Shown here piece after piece: positions 43,863 to 53,115 of a stretch of 64,000 nt of DNA. The position numbers were made by a program, and so were the translations under genes. Numbering within the stretch: the stretch's first letter is position 1; the number at the start of each line of letters is the position of its first letter. Source of the stretch: Shinella sp. CPCC 101442 (GTDB lineage Bacteria; Pseudomonadota; Alphaproteobacteria; Rhizobiales; Rhizobiaceae); contig NZ_JALIQS010000005.1 of assembly GCF_024704725.1 (NCBI RefSeq), positions 248,001 through 312,000 on the forward strand, in the 5' to 3' direction. Below the pieces are notes generated by a model, which saw nothing but the letters and a program-made list of their open reading frames with translations, made no database searches and had not been told where the DNA came from.

Positions 43863-44837
43863 ATGAGGTCTTTTTGCGCGTTTGCGAAAGCCATCCTTCT
43901 GGCGCTGACGTTGCTCGCCGTTGCCGGACCCGCCCGGTCTGAAGACGGCTTCCCGCGACGGGTGGCGCATGCCCTGGGGACGACGATTTTGTCGAAGCCA
44001 CCGGAGCGGATCGTGACGCTCGGTTGGAGCAGCGAAGATGCCGTTCTCGCGCTTGGCCGAAGCCCTGTCGGCATGCCGCGATACCGCTTTTTTGAAAGCG
44101 GGATTTTTCCCTGGAACGAGGAGAGGTTGGGTGCGACCCGCCCGTATCTTCTTGACGGCGCAACCGACTATGAGGCGATCGCGGCGTTACGGCCCGATCT
44201 CATTCTTGGTATCTATTCGGGCATTGATGAGCACGCCTACAAGCGGCTTGTCAGCATCGCACCGACGGTCGTGTATCGCTCCGCACCATGGTCGGCTGAC
44301 TGGAAGGAACAGATGGCCTTGGTGGGCGACGCTCTCGGCAAGAGCGTCGAAGCCAAGGCACTGACCGAAAAAACAGCATCAAGCCTGTCCGGGATGGGTG
44401 ATCGCTGGCCGAACCTGCGCGGTAAGACGTTTACCTTCGGGACCTACTTCGTAGGCGCATCCGGCATCGTCGTCTATCTCCAGGAGGAACCCCGCGTCGC
44501 AGCCCTGAGGGAACTGGGGCTTGATGTGTCTCCCGGTGTTGCGGCGCTGTCTGTTGCCAATGCCGGCCGGGGCTCCGTCGAAATCAGCCTCGAGCAAATC
44601 GATACGCTCGATGCCGATATCCTGGTCATGTGGTACGGCCCCGGCGCACGCGCCGCAGCGGAGGCACAACCCTTGTTCAACATGCTGGGAGCGGTCAAGC
44701 GTGGGGCCTATGTCGCACTTGAGGATCCGGTGGATGTCTGGTCGACGTCGGCGTTGAGCGCCCTGTCGATCCCCTATGGCTTTCCAAGATTCGTGCCTCG
44801 CCTTGCCGAAGCGGCAGCGCGGGCTGGGGAGAAGTGA
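43863..44837 (+). CDS. Iron-siderophore ABC transporter binding protein
   Basis: A 324-residue periplasmic protein of the FhuD/FecB type III class with a signal peptide (MRSFCAFAKAILLALTLLAVAGPARS). Class marks are PPERIVTLGWSSEDAVLALG, YEAIAALRPDLILG and LEQIDTLDADILVMW. It takes ferric siderophore from the receptor to the FecCD permease pair. ATG 43863 gives a normal signal peptide; GTG 43848 in the same frame is an alternative. It overlaps nothing but is followed by the SIP gene with only one base between stop and start. Confidence 0.9.
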   Translation: MRSFCAFAKAILLALTLLAVAGPARSEDGFPRRVAHALGTTILSKPPERIVTLGWSSEDAVLALGRSPVGMPRYRFFESGIFPWNEERLGATRPYLLDGATDYEAIAALRPDLILGIYSGIDEHAYKRLVSIAPTVVYRSAPWSADWKEQMALVGDALGKSVEAKALTEKTASSLSGMGDRWPNLRGKTFTFGTYFVGASGIVVYLQEEPRVAALRELGLDVSPGVAALSVANAGRGSVEISLEQIDTLDADILVMWYGPGARAAAEAQPLFNMLGAVKRGAYVALEDPVDVWSTSALSALSIPYGFPRFVPRLAEAAARAGEK

Positions 44838-44838
44838 G

Positions 44839-45669
44839 ATGACGGCGAATGCCAAGGCCCTCTCGGGGGCGGATCATCACGATCACGACCACTATGTGGA
44901 GGACTACTTTCTCGCCATGACGAGGGCGGTGGAGCGCTTGACGCCGTCGATCATCCGCGTGGTGCTGAAAGTGGACGGCGGCCATCGGTTGGTCCCGAGC
45001 GGTCATCCGGATGAATGGCTGCGGCTGGCGCTGAAGCCAAATGCGGACACGCCCGTGACGCTCCCGGTGTTGATGGAAAACGGCAAGTGGGGTCGGCCGG
45101 ACGGCTCGAAACATTGCCCGAACCGTCCCTATACGATCCGCCGCTGGGACCCGGCAGCGTGCGAGATGGTGATCGACATCGTCGCGCACCAAGGCGGCGT
45201 CGCGGCCGGCTGGGCGATGGCGGCGAAAGTCGGCGATGTCGTGGGCCTCTGTAATCCGGAAGGCCGTTTCTGGCTGCCGAAGGGCAGCCGTTGGCTGATG
45301 ATGCTCACCGATATCACGGGTCTGCCGGCTGTCGGGAGAGTGCTCGAAGAACTCCCGGCCGGCTTCCGGGCGATCGTCCATGTCGAGATTCCCTCAGACG
45401 CGGACCGCCAGATGATCGAGACGGCGGGCGATGTTTCCATCACCTGGCATGCCTGCCATGGACCTCGGCCGGAGCGGTTGGGTTATACGGAATTGCCCAG
45501 GATCGCCGCCGGGATCCGCGAACTCCCCGAGGGGCCGGGCTATATCTACATCGCCGGGGAAGCCAGGGCTGCCGCCGCCTGTCGATCGCATTTCCGAGAC
45601 AGGCTCGGTTTTGACAAGGACCGTATAGACGCCATCGGTTACTGGATTGAGGGACAGGCGCGCGTATGA
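44839..45669 (+). CDS. Siderophore-interacting FAD protein (SIP/ViuB family)
   Basis: A 276-residue flavin reductase-like protein that releases iron from ferric siderophores in the cytoplasm. The FAD-binding motif is RPYTIRRW (about 97-104). The C-terminal SIP domain includes YIYIAGEARAAAACRSHFRD and ends IGYWIEGQARV, typical of the family. A His/Asp-rich N-terminus (HHDHDHY) might bind metal. Its place inside the transport operon is normal for such enzymes. The stop overlaps the first permease start. Confidence 0.9.
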   Translation: MTANAKALSGADHHDHDHYVEDYFLAMTRAVERLTPSIIRVVLKVDGGHRLVPSGHPDEWLRLALKPNADTPVTLPVLMENGKWGRPDGSKHCPNRPYTIRRWDPAACEMVIDIVAHQGGVAAGWAMAAKVGDVVGLCNPEGRFWLPKGSRWLMMLTDITGLPAVGRVLEELPAGFRAIVHVEIPSDADRQMIETAGDVSITWHACHGPRPERLGYTELPRIAAGIRELPEGPGYIYIAGEARAAAACRSHFRDRLGFDKDRIDAIGYWIEGQARV

Positions 45670-46721
45670 AGAACCTGCCGGCAGCGGTAGAGATGTGCTG
45701 CCTCCGATCCGCAACACGGGCCGCCGTCGTTCCCAGTGCCGCCTGGCTGGTATTCGGTCTGCTGCTCGTCCTCTTCCTTGCCACCGGAAGTCTCCTGATC
45801 GGTGTGCGGCCTGTTGCGCTGCCGGTCGCCCTCGATGCCTTGTTTTCCTACGACCCCGGCCTCCCGGACCATCTTGTCATCCGCGGCTACCGCCTTCCGC
45901 GGACGCTGCTTGCGATTCTGTGCGGGGCGGCGTTCGGTGTGTCGGGTGCGTTGATCCAGGCTGCGACACGCAATCCTTTGGCGGATCCGGGCATATTGGG
46001 GGTCAATGCGGGAGCGGCGTTCTTCGTGACGCTGGCTGTTGGTGTTCTGGGATGGCGATCGATCGAAGCGTCCCTTTGGTCGGCGTTTCTCGGCGCGATC
46101 GTCGTCACCCTGATGGTCCAGGCGCTTGGCATGGTCGGCCGGATAGGGGCGACGCCGCTGCGCCTGGTGCTGGCGGGCGTGGCACTGTCTGCGGTGCTCG
46201 GCGGTCTCGGATCGGCGGTGACGTTACTTGACCCGGCCTCTTTCGATGCGCTGCGTCAATGGTCGGTCGGCTCGGTGGCAGGACGCGACATGCAGGTGGT
46301 CCTGGCCGTTGCGCCTTTCATAGGGGCGGGGCTCGTTGTCGCGCTCGCCGCCGCGCGGCCACTCAATGCCGTGGCACTCGGCGAGGAGCTTGCCCGTTCG
46401 CTTGGCGCAGATGTGCTGAAGGCCCGCATCCTCGTGGTGATCGCCGTCACGCTGCTGGCTGGTGCGGCAACGGCTGCGGCCGGCCCCATCGGTTTCGTCG
46501 GCCTGATGGTGCCCCACGCCGTGCGCTGGTTCGTCGGGCCGGATCAGCGCTGGATCGTTGTCCTCACCATGATCTTCTCTCCGGTCCTGCTTCTGGCTGC
46601 GGATATCGCCGGCCGCATTGTGGTCCGCCCCGGCGAGGTCGAGGCGGGGATTGTCACGGCTTTCCTCGGTGCGCCGGTGCTGATCCTGCTCGCTCGGCGC
46701 AGGAAGGCCGGTGGGCTATGA
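45666..46721 (+). CDS. FecCD-family iron-siderophore ABC permease 1
   Basis: A 351-residue permease with about ten membrane segments. Family marks are YRLPRTLLAILCGAAFGVSGALIQAATRNPLADPGILGVNAGAA (in segments near residue 80) and GPIGFVGLMVPHAVRWFVGPD near residue 280. The start overlaps the SIP stop by 4 bases (ATGA), and the stop overlaps the next permease in the same way. It forms a heterodimer with permease 2. Confidence 0.93.
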   Translation: MKNLPAAVEMCCLRSATRAAVVPSAAWLVFGLLLVLFLATGSLLIGVRPVALPVALDALFSYDPGLPDHLVIRGYRLPRTLLAILCGAAFGVSGALIQAATRNPLADPGILGVNAGAAFFVTLAVGVLGWRSIEASLWSAFLGAIVVTLMVQALGMVGRIGATPLRLVLAGVALSAVLGGLGSAVTLLDPASFDALRQWSVGSVAGRDMQVVLAVAPFIGAGLVVALAAARPLNAVALGEELARSLGADVLKARILVVIAVTLLAGAATAAAGPIGFVGLMVPHAVRWFVGPDQRWIVVLTMIFSPVLLLAADIAGRIVVRPGEVEAGIVTAFLGAPVLILLARRRKAGGL

Positions 46722-47779
46722 AACAGGAACAACCCTTGCCGATTGCCTTCGGCCGGCCGGTCGTGACGATCCGTCTGTGGGGCGGGCGGGTCTCCTGTCA
46801 TCTCGATTTGCGCGCCACCAGCGTGAGCGCTGCCGTCCTCACGCTATGCCTCCTGGTCGTCGCCGTCTCGCTGATGAGCGGCGCATATCCGGCCTCGATG
46901 ACCGAGGTCGCCACAGCGCTTCTCGGCCGTGGTGAGGAGATGGTCATGATGATCGTGAGAGAGTGGCGCCTGCCGCGGGTGCTGCTTGCCCTGCTGTTCG
47001 GTGGGGCGCTGGGCATGAGTGGCGCCATCTTCCAGTCGCTGACGCGCAACCCGTTGGGCTCGCCCGATGTCATCGGCTTTGCCGCCGGCTCGCATACCGG
47101 GGCGCTGGTGGTTATCCTCCTGCTGTCGGGCGGTTACTACGAGACGGCGCTGGGCGCCTTGGTCGGCGGCATTGTCACCGCACTCGCCGTCTACCTGCTC
47201 GCCTTCCGGCGCGGTGTCGATGGATTTCGCCTGATCGTCGTCGGCATCGGTGTGGCGGCCATGCTCGGAGCCTTCAACGCGTGGATGATCCGCAAAGCCG
47301 ACCTGCAGGTGGCTATGAGTGCGGCCGTATGGGCGGCCGGCTCGCTTGACGGGCTTGGCTTCGAGCAAGTGATGTCTACGGTCGTCATGCTTTGCCTGGC
47401 CGTACCGCCGGCCCTCCGTCTCTCGCGGCCGATGCGCCAGCTGGAGATGGGCGACGATGTTGCCATGGCCTCCGGTGTTGCCGCTGGCCGCGTCCGCCTC
47501 TGCCTGTTGATACTCGGCGTTGCGCTGACGGCGATCGTCACGGCGGCGGCCGGCCCCATCGCCTTCATCGCGCTTGCCGCTCCGCAAATTGCAAGGCGCC
47601 TGACGCGCTCGGCCGGCCTGGGGCTCATCACTTCCGCCTTGACGGGGGCCCTCCTGCTCGTTGTTGCCGATTGGGCCGCCCAGCATGCCTTTGCCGTCCA
47701 TCTGCCCGTCGGCGTCATGACCGTCAGCATCGGCGGTCTCTATTTCCTCTGGCTCATCATCCGGGAGGGTTGCAAGTGA
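46718..47779 (+). CDS. FecCD-family iron-siderophore ABC permease 2
   Basis: A 353-residue permease. Family marks are WRLPRVLLALLFGGALGMSG, IFQSLTRNPLGSPDVIGF and AAGPIAFIALAAPQIARRLTR. ATG 46718 overlaps the stop of permease 1; the frame is open far upstream inside that gene, but that part is not homologous. It completes the heterodimeric channel fed by the binding protein at 43863. Confidence 0.93.
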   Translation: MKQEQPLPIAFGRPVVTIRLWGGRVSCHLDLRATSVSAAVLTLCLLVVAVSLMSGAYPASMTEVATALLGRGEEMVMMIVREWRLPRVLLALLFGGALGMSGAIFQSLTRNPLGSPDVIGFAAGSHTGALVVILLLSGGYYETALGALVGGIVTALAVYLLAFRRGVDGFRLIVVGIGVAAMLGAFNAWMIRKADLQVAMSAAVWAAGSLDGLGFEQVMSTVVMLCLAVPPALRLSRPMRQLEMGDDVAMASGVAAGRVRLCLLILGVALTAIVTAAAGPIAFIALAAPQIARRLTRSAGLGLITSALTGALLLVVADWAAQHAFAVHLPVGVMTVSIGGLYFLWLIIREGCK

Positions 47780-48597
47780 CCCCAATGAGCGGTTGTTCAG
47801 ATCGCCTCCAGGCCAGGAACCTGACGCTCCGCTACGACGAGCACACGATCTCGCAGGGCCTCTCCGTCGTGATTCCCGACGGTTCCTTCACTGTCATCGT
47901 CGGGCCGAACGCCTGCGGTAAGTCCACCCTGTTGAGGGCGTTGTCGCGGCTGATCCAGCCATCCACCGGCGAGGTCATCCTCGACGGCAAGGCGATCGGC
48001 ATGCTGTCGGCGAGGGAGGTTGCCCGCAGGCTCGGTCTCCTGCCGCAGAGCGCTATCGCCCCCGAGGGCATTACCGTTGCCGACCTCGTCGCCCGCGGGC
48101 GTTATCCGCATCAATCGTTTCTTAGGCGGTGGTCGAAGGCCGACGAGAGAGCCGTCGCGGCTGCGATGGAGGCGACCGACGTGATCAACCTTTCTGCCCG
48201 TCTCGTATCCGAACTCTCTGGCGGCCAGCGCCAACGGGTGTGGATCGCCATGGTGCTGGCACAGGAAACGCCGATCCTTCTCTTGGACGAGCCCACCACC
48301 TATCTCGACATCGCGCACCAGATCGAGATGCTCGATCTTCTCTCTGATCTGAACCAGGAAGGCCGCACCATCGTTGCCGTCCTGCACGACCTCAACCATG
48401 CCTGCCGCTACGCTTCCCACCTTATCGCCATGAAGGACGGATGCATTGTTGCCGAAGGCAAGCCACAGTGCATCGTCACCGAACAGGTGATCCGCGACGT
48501 CTTCGGGCTCAAATGTATCGTCATCGATGATCCCATATCAGGCACGCCGATGGTCGTGCCGAGAACTCGTCATCCCCTCAAACGGGGAAAAGCGTGA
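47776..48597 (+). CDS. Iron-siderophore ABC transporter ATPase (FecE/FhuC type)
   Basis: A 273-residue ATPase. Walker A is GPNACGKST (Cys replaces the usual Gly), signature ELSGGQRQRVWIAMVLAQ, and Walker B ILLLDEPTTYLDIAHQ, with the switch His in VLHDLNHACRYA. These are classical FecE/FhuC features. GTG 47776 overlaps the previous stop and has a GGAGGG site upstream; ATG 47785 is an alternative. It ends the iron cluster. Confidence 0.93.
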   Translation: MTPMSGCSDRLQARNLTLRYDEHTISQGLSVVIPDGSFTVIVGPNACGKSTLLRALSRLIQPSTGEVILDGKAIGMLSAREVARRLGLLPQSAIAPEGITVADLVARGRYPHQSFLRRWSKADERAVAAAMEATDVINLSARLVSELSGGQRQRVWIAMVLAQETPILLLDEPTTYLDIAHQIEMLDLLSDLNQEGRTIVAVLHDLNHACRYASHLIAMKDGCIVAEGKPQCIVTEQVIRDVFGLKCIVIDDPISGTPMVVPRTRHPLKRGKA

Positions 48598-48851
48598 TAA
48601 CGGTTGATGTGGTCAATTCAGCCAATATCGCGCTCCTCAAAGGTGCGTTTCTGCGCATGCCGATGATACCCCTCGAAATCATGGGCAGCCGGATGTAGCG
48701 CAAAGTCGTGAGCACGGGCCGATCGCCGAACTGGATCTGGCCAATGTTCCGGCCGCTGCGCAAGCAGGTCTGACGACGGGTGGATCCTAGCGGTTGTCGC
48801 TGCTTGGGAGCGGCGGTAGGACTGCGAGGCGACGACTGAGGGGGAGGGCGT

Positions 48852-49698
48852 CTAGCAGGATCGATACGCCGGCTCCATCGTGCCGATCGAAAGATCGCCC
48901 TTGATGGCTAAGTAGGCGCCTGCGGCCAGGAGGGCGTATTGTAGCAGCATCGCAAGATGCTTCGAGACGATCTCGAACCAGGCGTCCCAGTCCTTCAGCT
49001 CGATCGCCCGGTCGCGGGAATCCTTGCGTGCCGCCAGCCAGCGGTCGATGAAGGCGGGCGTCATTTCATGCACCCGGATGACGCTTCTCGACCCGCCGAT
49101 CTGGTCCTTCAACGTGCCGATGGCGTCGCTCACCTGTGTGGCGCGCGCGTCATATTCCCTTGTGAAGTGCTGGCGCAGAACGGCAATGGCGAGGATGACC
49201 AGAAGCCCGTCGACGACGATCCAGCCGAGGGTGGCATGCAGGATGAAAATCGGCACGAGGAAAATGGGCGACCGGATGATGTCGAGGATCGCGATGAGCG
49301 AACCGGAATGAAAGAACGCCCGCAGCCGGTCGAGTTTGTTGAGTTCCTGCGCGGGTTTTGATCCCGTACCTGTCAGATCGGCGTTGCGGTTGCGTGCCTG
49401 GAAAATCCCGGTTTCCACCAGCTTCCTGGAACAGCGCGCCAAACCGCGCCATGATCCGCCGACGGGAGTAGTCGATCAGTGCCATCAACACCAGGAGCGC
49501 TGCGACCAGCACGAAGAGGGCGATGAGCGTTTCCGCGGCCCGTGACGCCAGACCGCGATCATAGACGAGGATCATGAAGAGCGGCCCCGTCAGCCGCAGG
49601 ACGTTGTAGAGGAAGCTGAAGGCAAGGGAGAACAGGAAGATGTAACGAACCCTGTGCATCGCCTGACGCAGTATCGTACGGCTTGGAGCAGTGGACAT
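48852..49698 (-). pseudogene. Broken type I secretion ABC transporter, N-terminal membrane part
   Basis: Two overlapping minus-strand frames together encode the transmembrane part of a PrtD-type type I secretion ABC transporter. The first (from 49698, MSTAPSRTILRQAM) covers SFLYNVLRLTGPLFMILVYDR and LIDYSRRRIMARFGALF. The sequence then shifts frame near 49425, and the second reads KLVETGIFQARNRN and on through FFHSGSLIAILDIIRSPIFL to AAGAYLAIKGDLSIGTM. It stops at 48852 just after that helix, so the ATPase half is missing altogether. No ATPase fragment was found in the 250 bases beyond. This is a non-functional remnant, and its former substrate is unknown. Confidence 0.8.
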
Positions 49699-49817
49699 GA
49701 GCTGACCCGCGGGAAGAATGGCCGTAAGCGCAACGCCTGCCGGCCACATTCCCGATCCTTCTTCGCCAATGCGGCCATCCCGGGCGAAGGCAGTTCGCCT
49801 TCAACCCGCGGGCCTGC

Positions 49818-50465
49818 CTACTTCTTCTTCTTCACCTGGTTGATGTTGAAGGAGATGATGACCCGGTCGGCATTGCGGCCGGGCGCTGTCGCCATGTTGG
49901 AATCGACGCCATGGTAGAGCCAGCTCGGGAAGAACAGCATCCTGCCAGCCACCGGCTTGTAGTTGATCTTGGTCCAGCAATTCCGCGGGCGTTTCCTCTT
50001 GGGCAGGTATTTCGGCTGGTTCATCAAAAGCGCGGTGCGCGGATCGACGAACTCGATGTCGCCCGAGGCTTCCGGCGTCTGGACATAGTAGACTCCGCTC
50101 CAGATCGCGCCCGGATGAACATGCATGCGGTTGCCGTTGCCGGGCGGATTGATGATCGACCACATGGCGGTGACGATCAGTTCATGATCACGGGCATAGC
50201 CGAGCTCATTGGAAATATGCCCGCCGACCTCATGGATATGTGACAGGATGGCGCTGTAATCCTCGGATTTGTGCAGGTTCGTGTTGCTGTGCCAGCTTCC
50301 CAGTTCGGCCGTGTTCGATTTCGTGATGCCGAGTTTGTCGGCCTCGCGCTCCCGGTAGATGAGGTCGATCAGAGACGCATTGAGACCGTCGGGATTGGGA
50401 AGGTCGAACTGATAGACCATCGTGGGAAAATAGTCGGTTCGGCTGATGTTCACCATTTCGTTCAT
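49818..50465 (-). CDS. TIGR02466-type 2OG-Fe(II) oxygenase
   Basis: A 215-residue protein matching the TIGR02466 putative 2-oxoglutarate/Fe(II) oxygenase family. Visible parts are MHVHPGAIWSGVYYV (His115, His117), DIEFVDPR, FFPSWLYHGVDSN (His185) and ADRVIISFNIN (Arg201, probably the 2OG-binding residue). The substrate is unknown in the family. The start is ATG 50465; ATG 50456 has slightly better ribosome-binding-site spacing. It is divergent from the two HExxH genes and convergent with nothing; the broken secretion gene lies downstream on the same strand. Confidence 0.8.
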   Translation of the reverse strand: MNEMVNISRTDYFPTMVYQFDLPNPDGLNASLIDLIYREREADKLGITKSNTAELGSWHSNTNLHKSEDYSAILSHIHEVGGHISNELGYARDHELIVTAMWSIINPPGNGNRMHVHPGAIWSGVYYVQTPEASGDIEFVDPRTALLMNQPKYLPKRKRPRNCWTKINYKPVAGRMLFFPSWLYHGVDSNMATAPGRNADRVIISFNINQVKKKK

Positions 50466-50755
50466 CGTCCTTACGCGCAATTCGATGGGGTGCCGTTTCC
50501 TCTACCCGCCGGTCTGTCCCAGTGGCCGCAGACGGCTCGCACGCCACGCATCAGCTGTCGGTCGGCCTGTTTGTCATACGCGCAAGAATCGTCGTCTTCG
50601 TGCGACGTTTGTGTGATGCGGATTAGGAAATCATCATTTAGATTTCCCGGTCAGATGACTGCGGTATTCCGGCGGTCAGAGGGAATTGGCGCATTTTCCA
50701 TATGCAGGACCGCGCCGCGCTCTTGCGGAGGATGCCCTCGGGATAGGATCGGTTC

Positions 50756-51568
50756 ATGGGCCTGTTTTGCCAAAAAACGCGTATCTGCGGAGCGGCTTTG
50801 CTGCTTTTGGGCGCCAGCGCGTGCCCGGCCGCGGGTAGCGGCACGCCCCCCTATGACAGCACGGCCGATACCGTCTTCGACCTCATCGAGGCGGACGATC
50901 CGACCAGCTTCCGGTGCCTGACCGATATCGGCCGCGGCGCCCGTCAGATCTGGGACAAGCGGGTGAATGGCGAACCGGTCGTCGAGGCGTTTCTGTTCAC
51001 TGCGGACTATTCCGACGGGGCATCGATAGAGATCGCCGTCAATCCGGAATTTGCGACGGTCGACAGGGCGCGCGCGGAAGCGATGCGCCATGCCGTTCCC
51101 CTCGGACGCTTGCCCTCGCTGCTGCGGGCAGGCATCGGCCGGTTCAGTATCCATGGCGGAAACGAGGGGTTTCATGCGGGAAAGGGCCAGATCGTCGTCT
51201 ATGCGGAGCGGACCACCCGCCGGATCGCGCAGGCGCATCTGGAGGAATCGCTCTTTCACGAGGCCGTCCATGCGACACTCGATGACGAGCACCGGATGGC
51301 TGCCGCCTGGCAGGAGGCGCAGCGTCGGGATGGTGGATTCCTGACGTCCTATGCCCAGGCGACGCCGGACCGCGAGGATCTGGCGGAGACGGCGCTTTTC
51401 GCCTTCGCCCTTCTGCATCATCCGGAACGGTTTCCTCCCGTCGATACGCAGACGGTGCGTGAGGCCGTGCCCAATCGGCTCGCTTACATCGCGAAGTTGT
51501 TTCCCAGGGAGCAGCCTTTGACATCTGAAGCACAGGACCTTCGCCCGTGTCCGGGCGACCATTCCTGA
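50756..51568 (+). CDS. Exported HExxH zinc-metallopeptidase-like protein
   Basis: A 270-residue protein not matched to a named family. It has an N-terminal signal sequence (CGAALLLLGASAC), possibly a weak lipobox at Cys23. A zincin motif is clear: ESLFHEAVHATLDDEHR with His168, Glu169 and His172, and a possible third ligand in the EDLAETALFAF helix (Glu211). This fits a gluzincin-like metallopeptidase, with activity untested. It lies 28 bases before a second, unrelated HExxH protein and is divergent from the 2OG oxygenase. Confidence 0.65.
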   Translation: MGLFCQKTRICGAALLLLGASACPAAGSGTPPYDSTADTVFDLIEADDPTSFRCLTDIGRGARQIWDKRVNGEPVVEAFLFTADYSDGASIEIAVNPEFATVDRARAEAMRHAVPLGRLPSLLRAGIGRFSIHGGNEGFHAGKGQIVVYAERTTRRIAQAHLEESLFHEAVHATLDDEHRMAAAWQEAQRRDGGFLTSYAQATPDREDLAETALFAFALLHHPERFPPVDTQTVREAVPNRLAYIAKLFPREQPLTSEAQDLRPCPGDHS

Positions 51569-51596
51569 CGCCCAAAGGAGGGCAGGGACGTCGAAC

Positions 51597-52355
51597 ATGA
51601 TCGTCGTGGATGAGAATTTCGACAGAAAGACCTCGAACAATCTCGGCGAATGGCTCGACCTTCACGGCTTGAGCGAACCGAGATGCTGTGCGCTCCTGCG
51701 TGCCGTCGAGGATGATGCCATGGACAATCTGTCCTTTTCGCCGACGGCAAACTGGCCGGGGCCGCTTGATCCGAATGGCGCATGGCAACGGGCGCTTGCC
51801 GCGATGCTCGATTATTTTCCGGAGCGGGCCGACAGTATCTCACGGGCCTATACCGGGACGCACAAGGTGAGGGCGGCCGGCGATATCCGCGCGCCGCGGG
51901 CGATGACCGTCGCCGACGGCGGCGACGGTTTTCCGACCGTCTATTTTTCCTTCGATGGCGGTGCGGCCAGCCAGATGGCGATCGCGCACGAATTTGCCCA
52001 TGCCCTGCAGTTCATCGCCAGCGGTGGCATCTTCACACCGCCGGTCACGCGCGAGATTTGCGCCTTCGTCGGAGAAGCCGCGCTTCTGCAGTATCTCGAG
52101 ACCTTCAGCCACTCCGAATACACGGCCGCGGTGCTGGTCTGGCGACGGGACGAATATGTCTATTGTCATCACTATGCGGCCGCGCTGAAGCTCGCCTTGC
52201 ATGAGCCTATGGCCAAATACAATTATGAATGGAACTACCCGATCGCCCGCCTTCTAGCGCGCGAAGCGAAGAAAAACCTGTCCCCCGACGAGGTGTGGTG
52301 GCTTTTTGAAGGCAAGGAAGATCTGGACGGCCTGATGACCGCACTTGGTTATTGA
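51597..52355 (+). CDS. Cytoplasmic HExxH metallopeptidase-like protein
   Basis: A 252-residue protein without a signal peptide. The zinc motif is MAIAHEFAHALQF (His131, Glu132, His135), followed by TREICAFVGEAALLQYLETF with Glu160 as the probable third ligand. This spacing is like M3-type oligopeptidases, but the protein is much shorter. No named family is recognised. It shares an operon with the exported HExxH protein just upstream but is not a copy of it. A candidate small peptide gene follows at 52628. Confidence 0.65.
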   Translation: MIVVDENFDRKTSNNLGEWLDLHGLSEPRCCALLRAVEDDAMDNLSFSPTANWPGPLDPNGAWQRALAAMLDYFPERADSISRAYTGTHKVRAAGDIRAPRAMTVADGGDGFPTVYFSFDGGAASQMAIAHEFAHALQFIASGGIFTPPVTREICAFVGEAALLQYLETFSHSEYTAAVLVWRRDEYVYCHHYAAALKLALHEPMAKYNYEWNYPIARLLAREAKKNLSPDEVWWLFEGKEDLDGLMTALGY

Positions 52356-52627
52356 GGAATATTGCGTTTAGCAGGATCGCCTAATCGGAAGAGACCACCG
52401 GTTCCGTATCGGGCCGGTCGTGCGAGGAAGGAACAGGCTGCCCAGATTCTCATTGGCTTCGGCCACCCCGTTTCAGACAGGAACATGTGTTCGGAAGCTG
52501 GCGCTATCAAAGTGGTTCCGCCGGGTCCTATGGGCAGGCCCAATTAGATCAGCCGAAACTTCAAGCACAATGAAGCAACGCGACGGCGGAATGATTGCGC
52601 TCGGACGATCTATTCAGGACAGCTCCG

Positions 52628-52837
52628 ATGTCTGCAATTTTCGCGAGCAGCGCAATGGTGGAATCCGCCATGAGTAGTGGCATCGCCGAGACGACGGCGT
52701 CCCTGCTGGACCTTGCCGAATTCTGGCGCGCCGGCGGCGACGACCTGTACAGCAATGTCAGCTTCGCCCTGCAGCCGATCTCCAATGACGGCCACGAAGG
52801 CGACGAAACGCAAGGAGACGTGATGCGCCAGCCCTAA
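52628..52837 (+). CDS. Candidate small hypothetical protein (69 residues)
   Basis: A 69-codon frame begins at ATG 52628 with AGGA 9 bases upstream. The product starts MSAIFASSAMVESAMSSG, contains SLLDLAEFWRAGGDDLYSN and is acidic at its end (NDGHEGDETQGD). No homologue is recognised. A hairpin (GCTCCGG/CCGGAGC, 52842-52864) follows the stop. It could be an independent small protein or a peptide substrate of the two preceding HExxH proteins; it could also be non-coding. Coding evidence is limited to start context and codon style. Confidence 0.35.
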   Translation: MSAIFASSAMVESAMSSGIAETTASLLDLAEFWRAGGDDLYSNVSFALQPISNDGHEGDETQGDVMRQP

Positions 52838-53115
52838 GGTTGCTCCGGCATCGTTGCCCGGAGCGACGGCGACCAAAAAACAGGGAAAGCCTAGTCCTCC
52901 GGGCTTTTCCGCGAAATGGAGCAAACGGGGCGGCGGTCAGTGGCTTTTTTAGGGTCTGCTTTACCAATTCCGCGCCGTTCGCGGTTTGTCGCGAATGGAT
53001 TGGCTGCCCCGCCCGTTAGAAAGACAGAACAGGCTGCGTCTCTGTTTTCCAGATGGCTGCCGGCGGAGAGGAGACCCCGCCGGTCCTCGTGATTTCTCTT
53101 GGGACGGAGGGTGTG

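Noticed and set aside
48598-48851. Possible remains of the lost ATPase half of the secretion transporter or another type I secretion gene
   Set aside because: No Walker, signature or fusion-protein motif found in any minus-strand frame.
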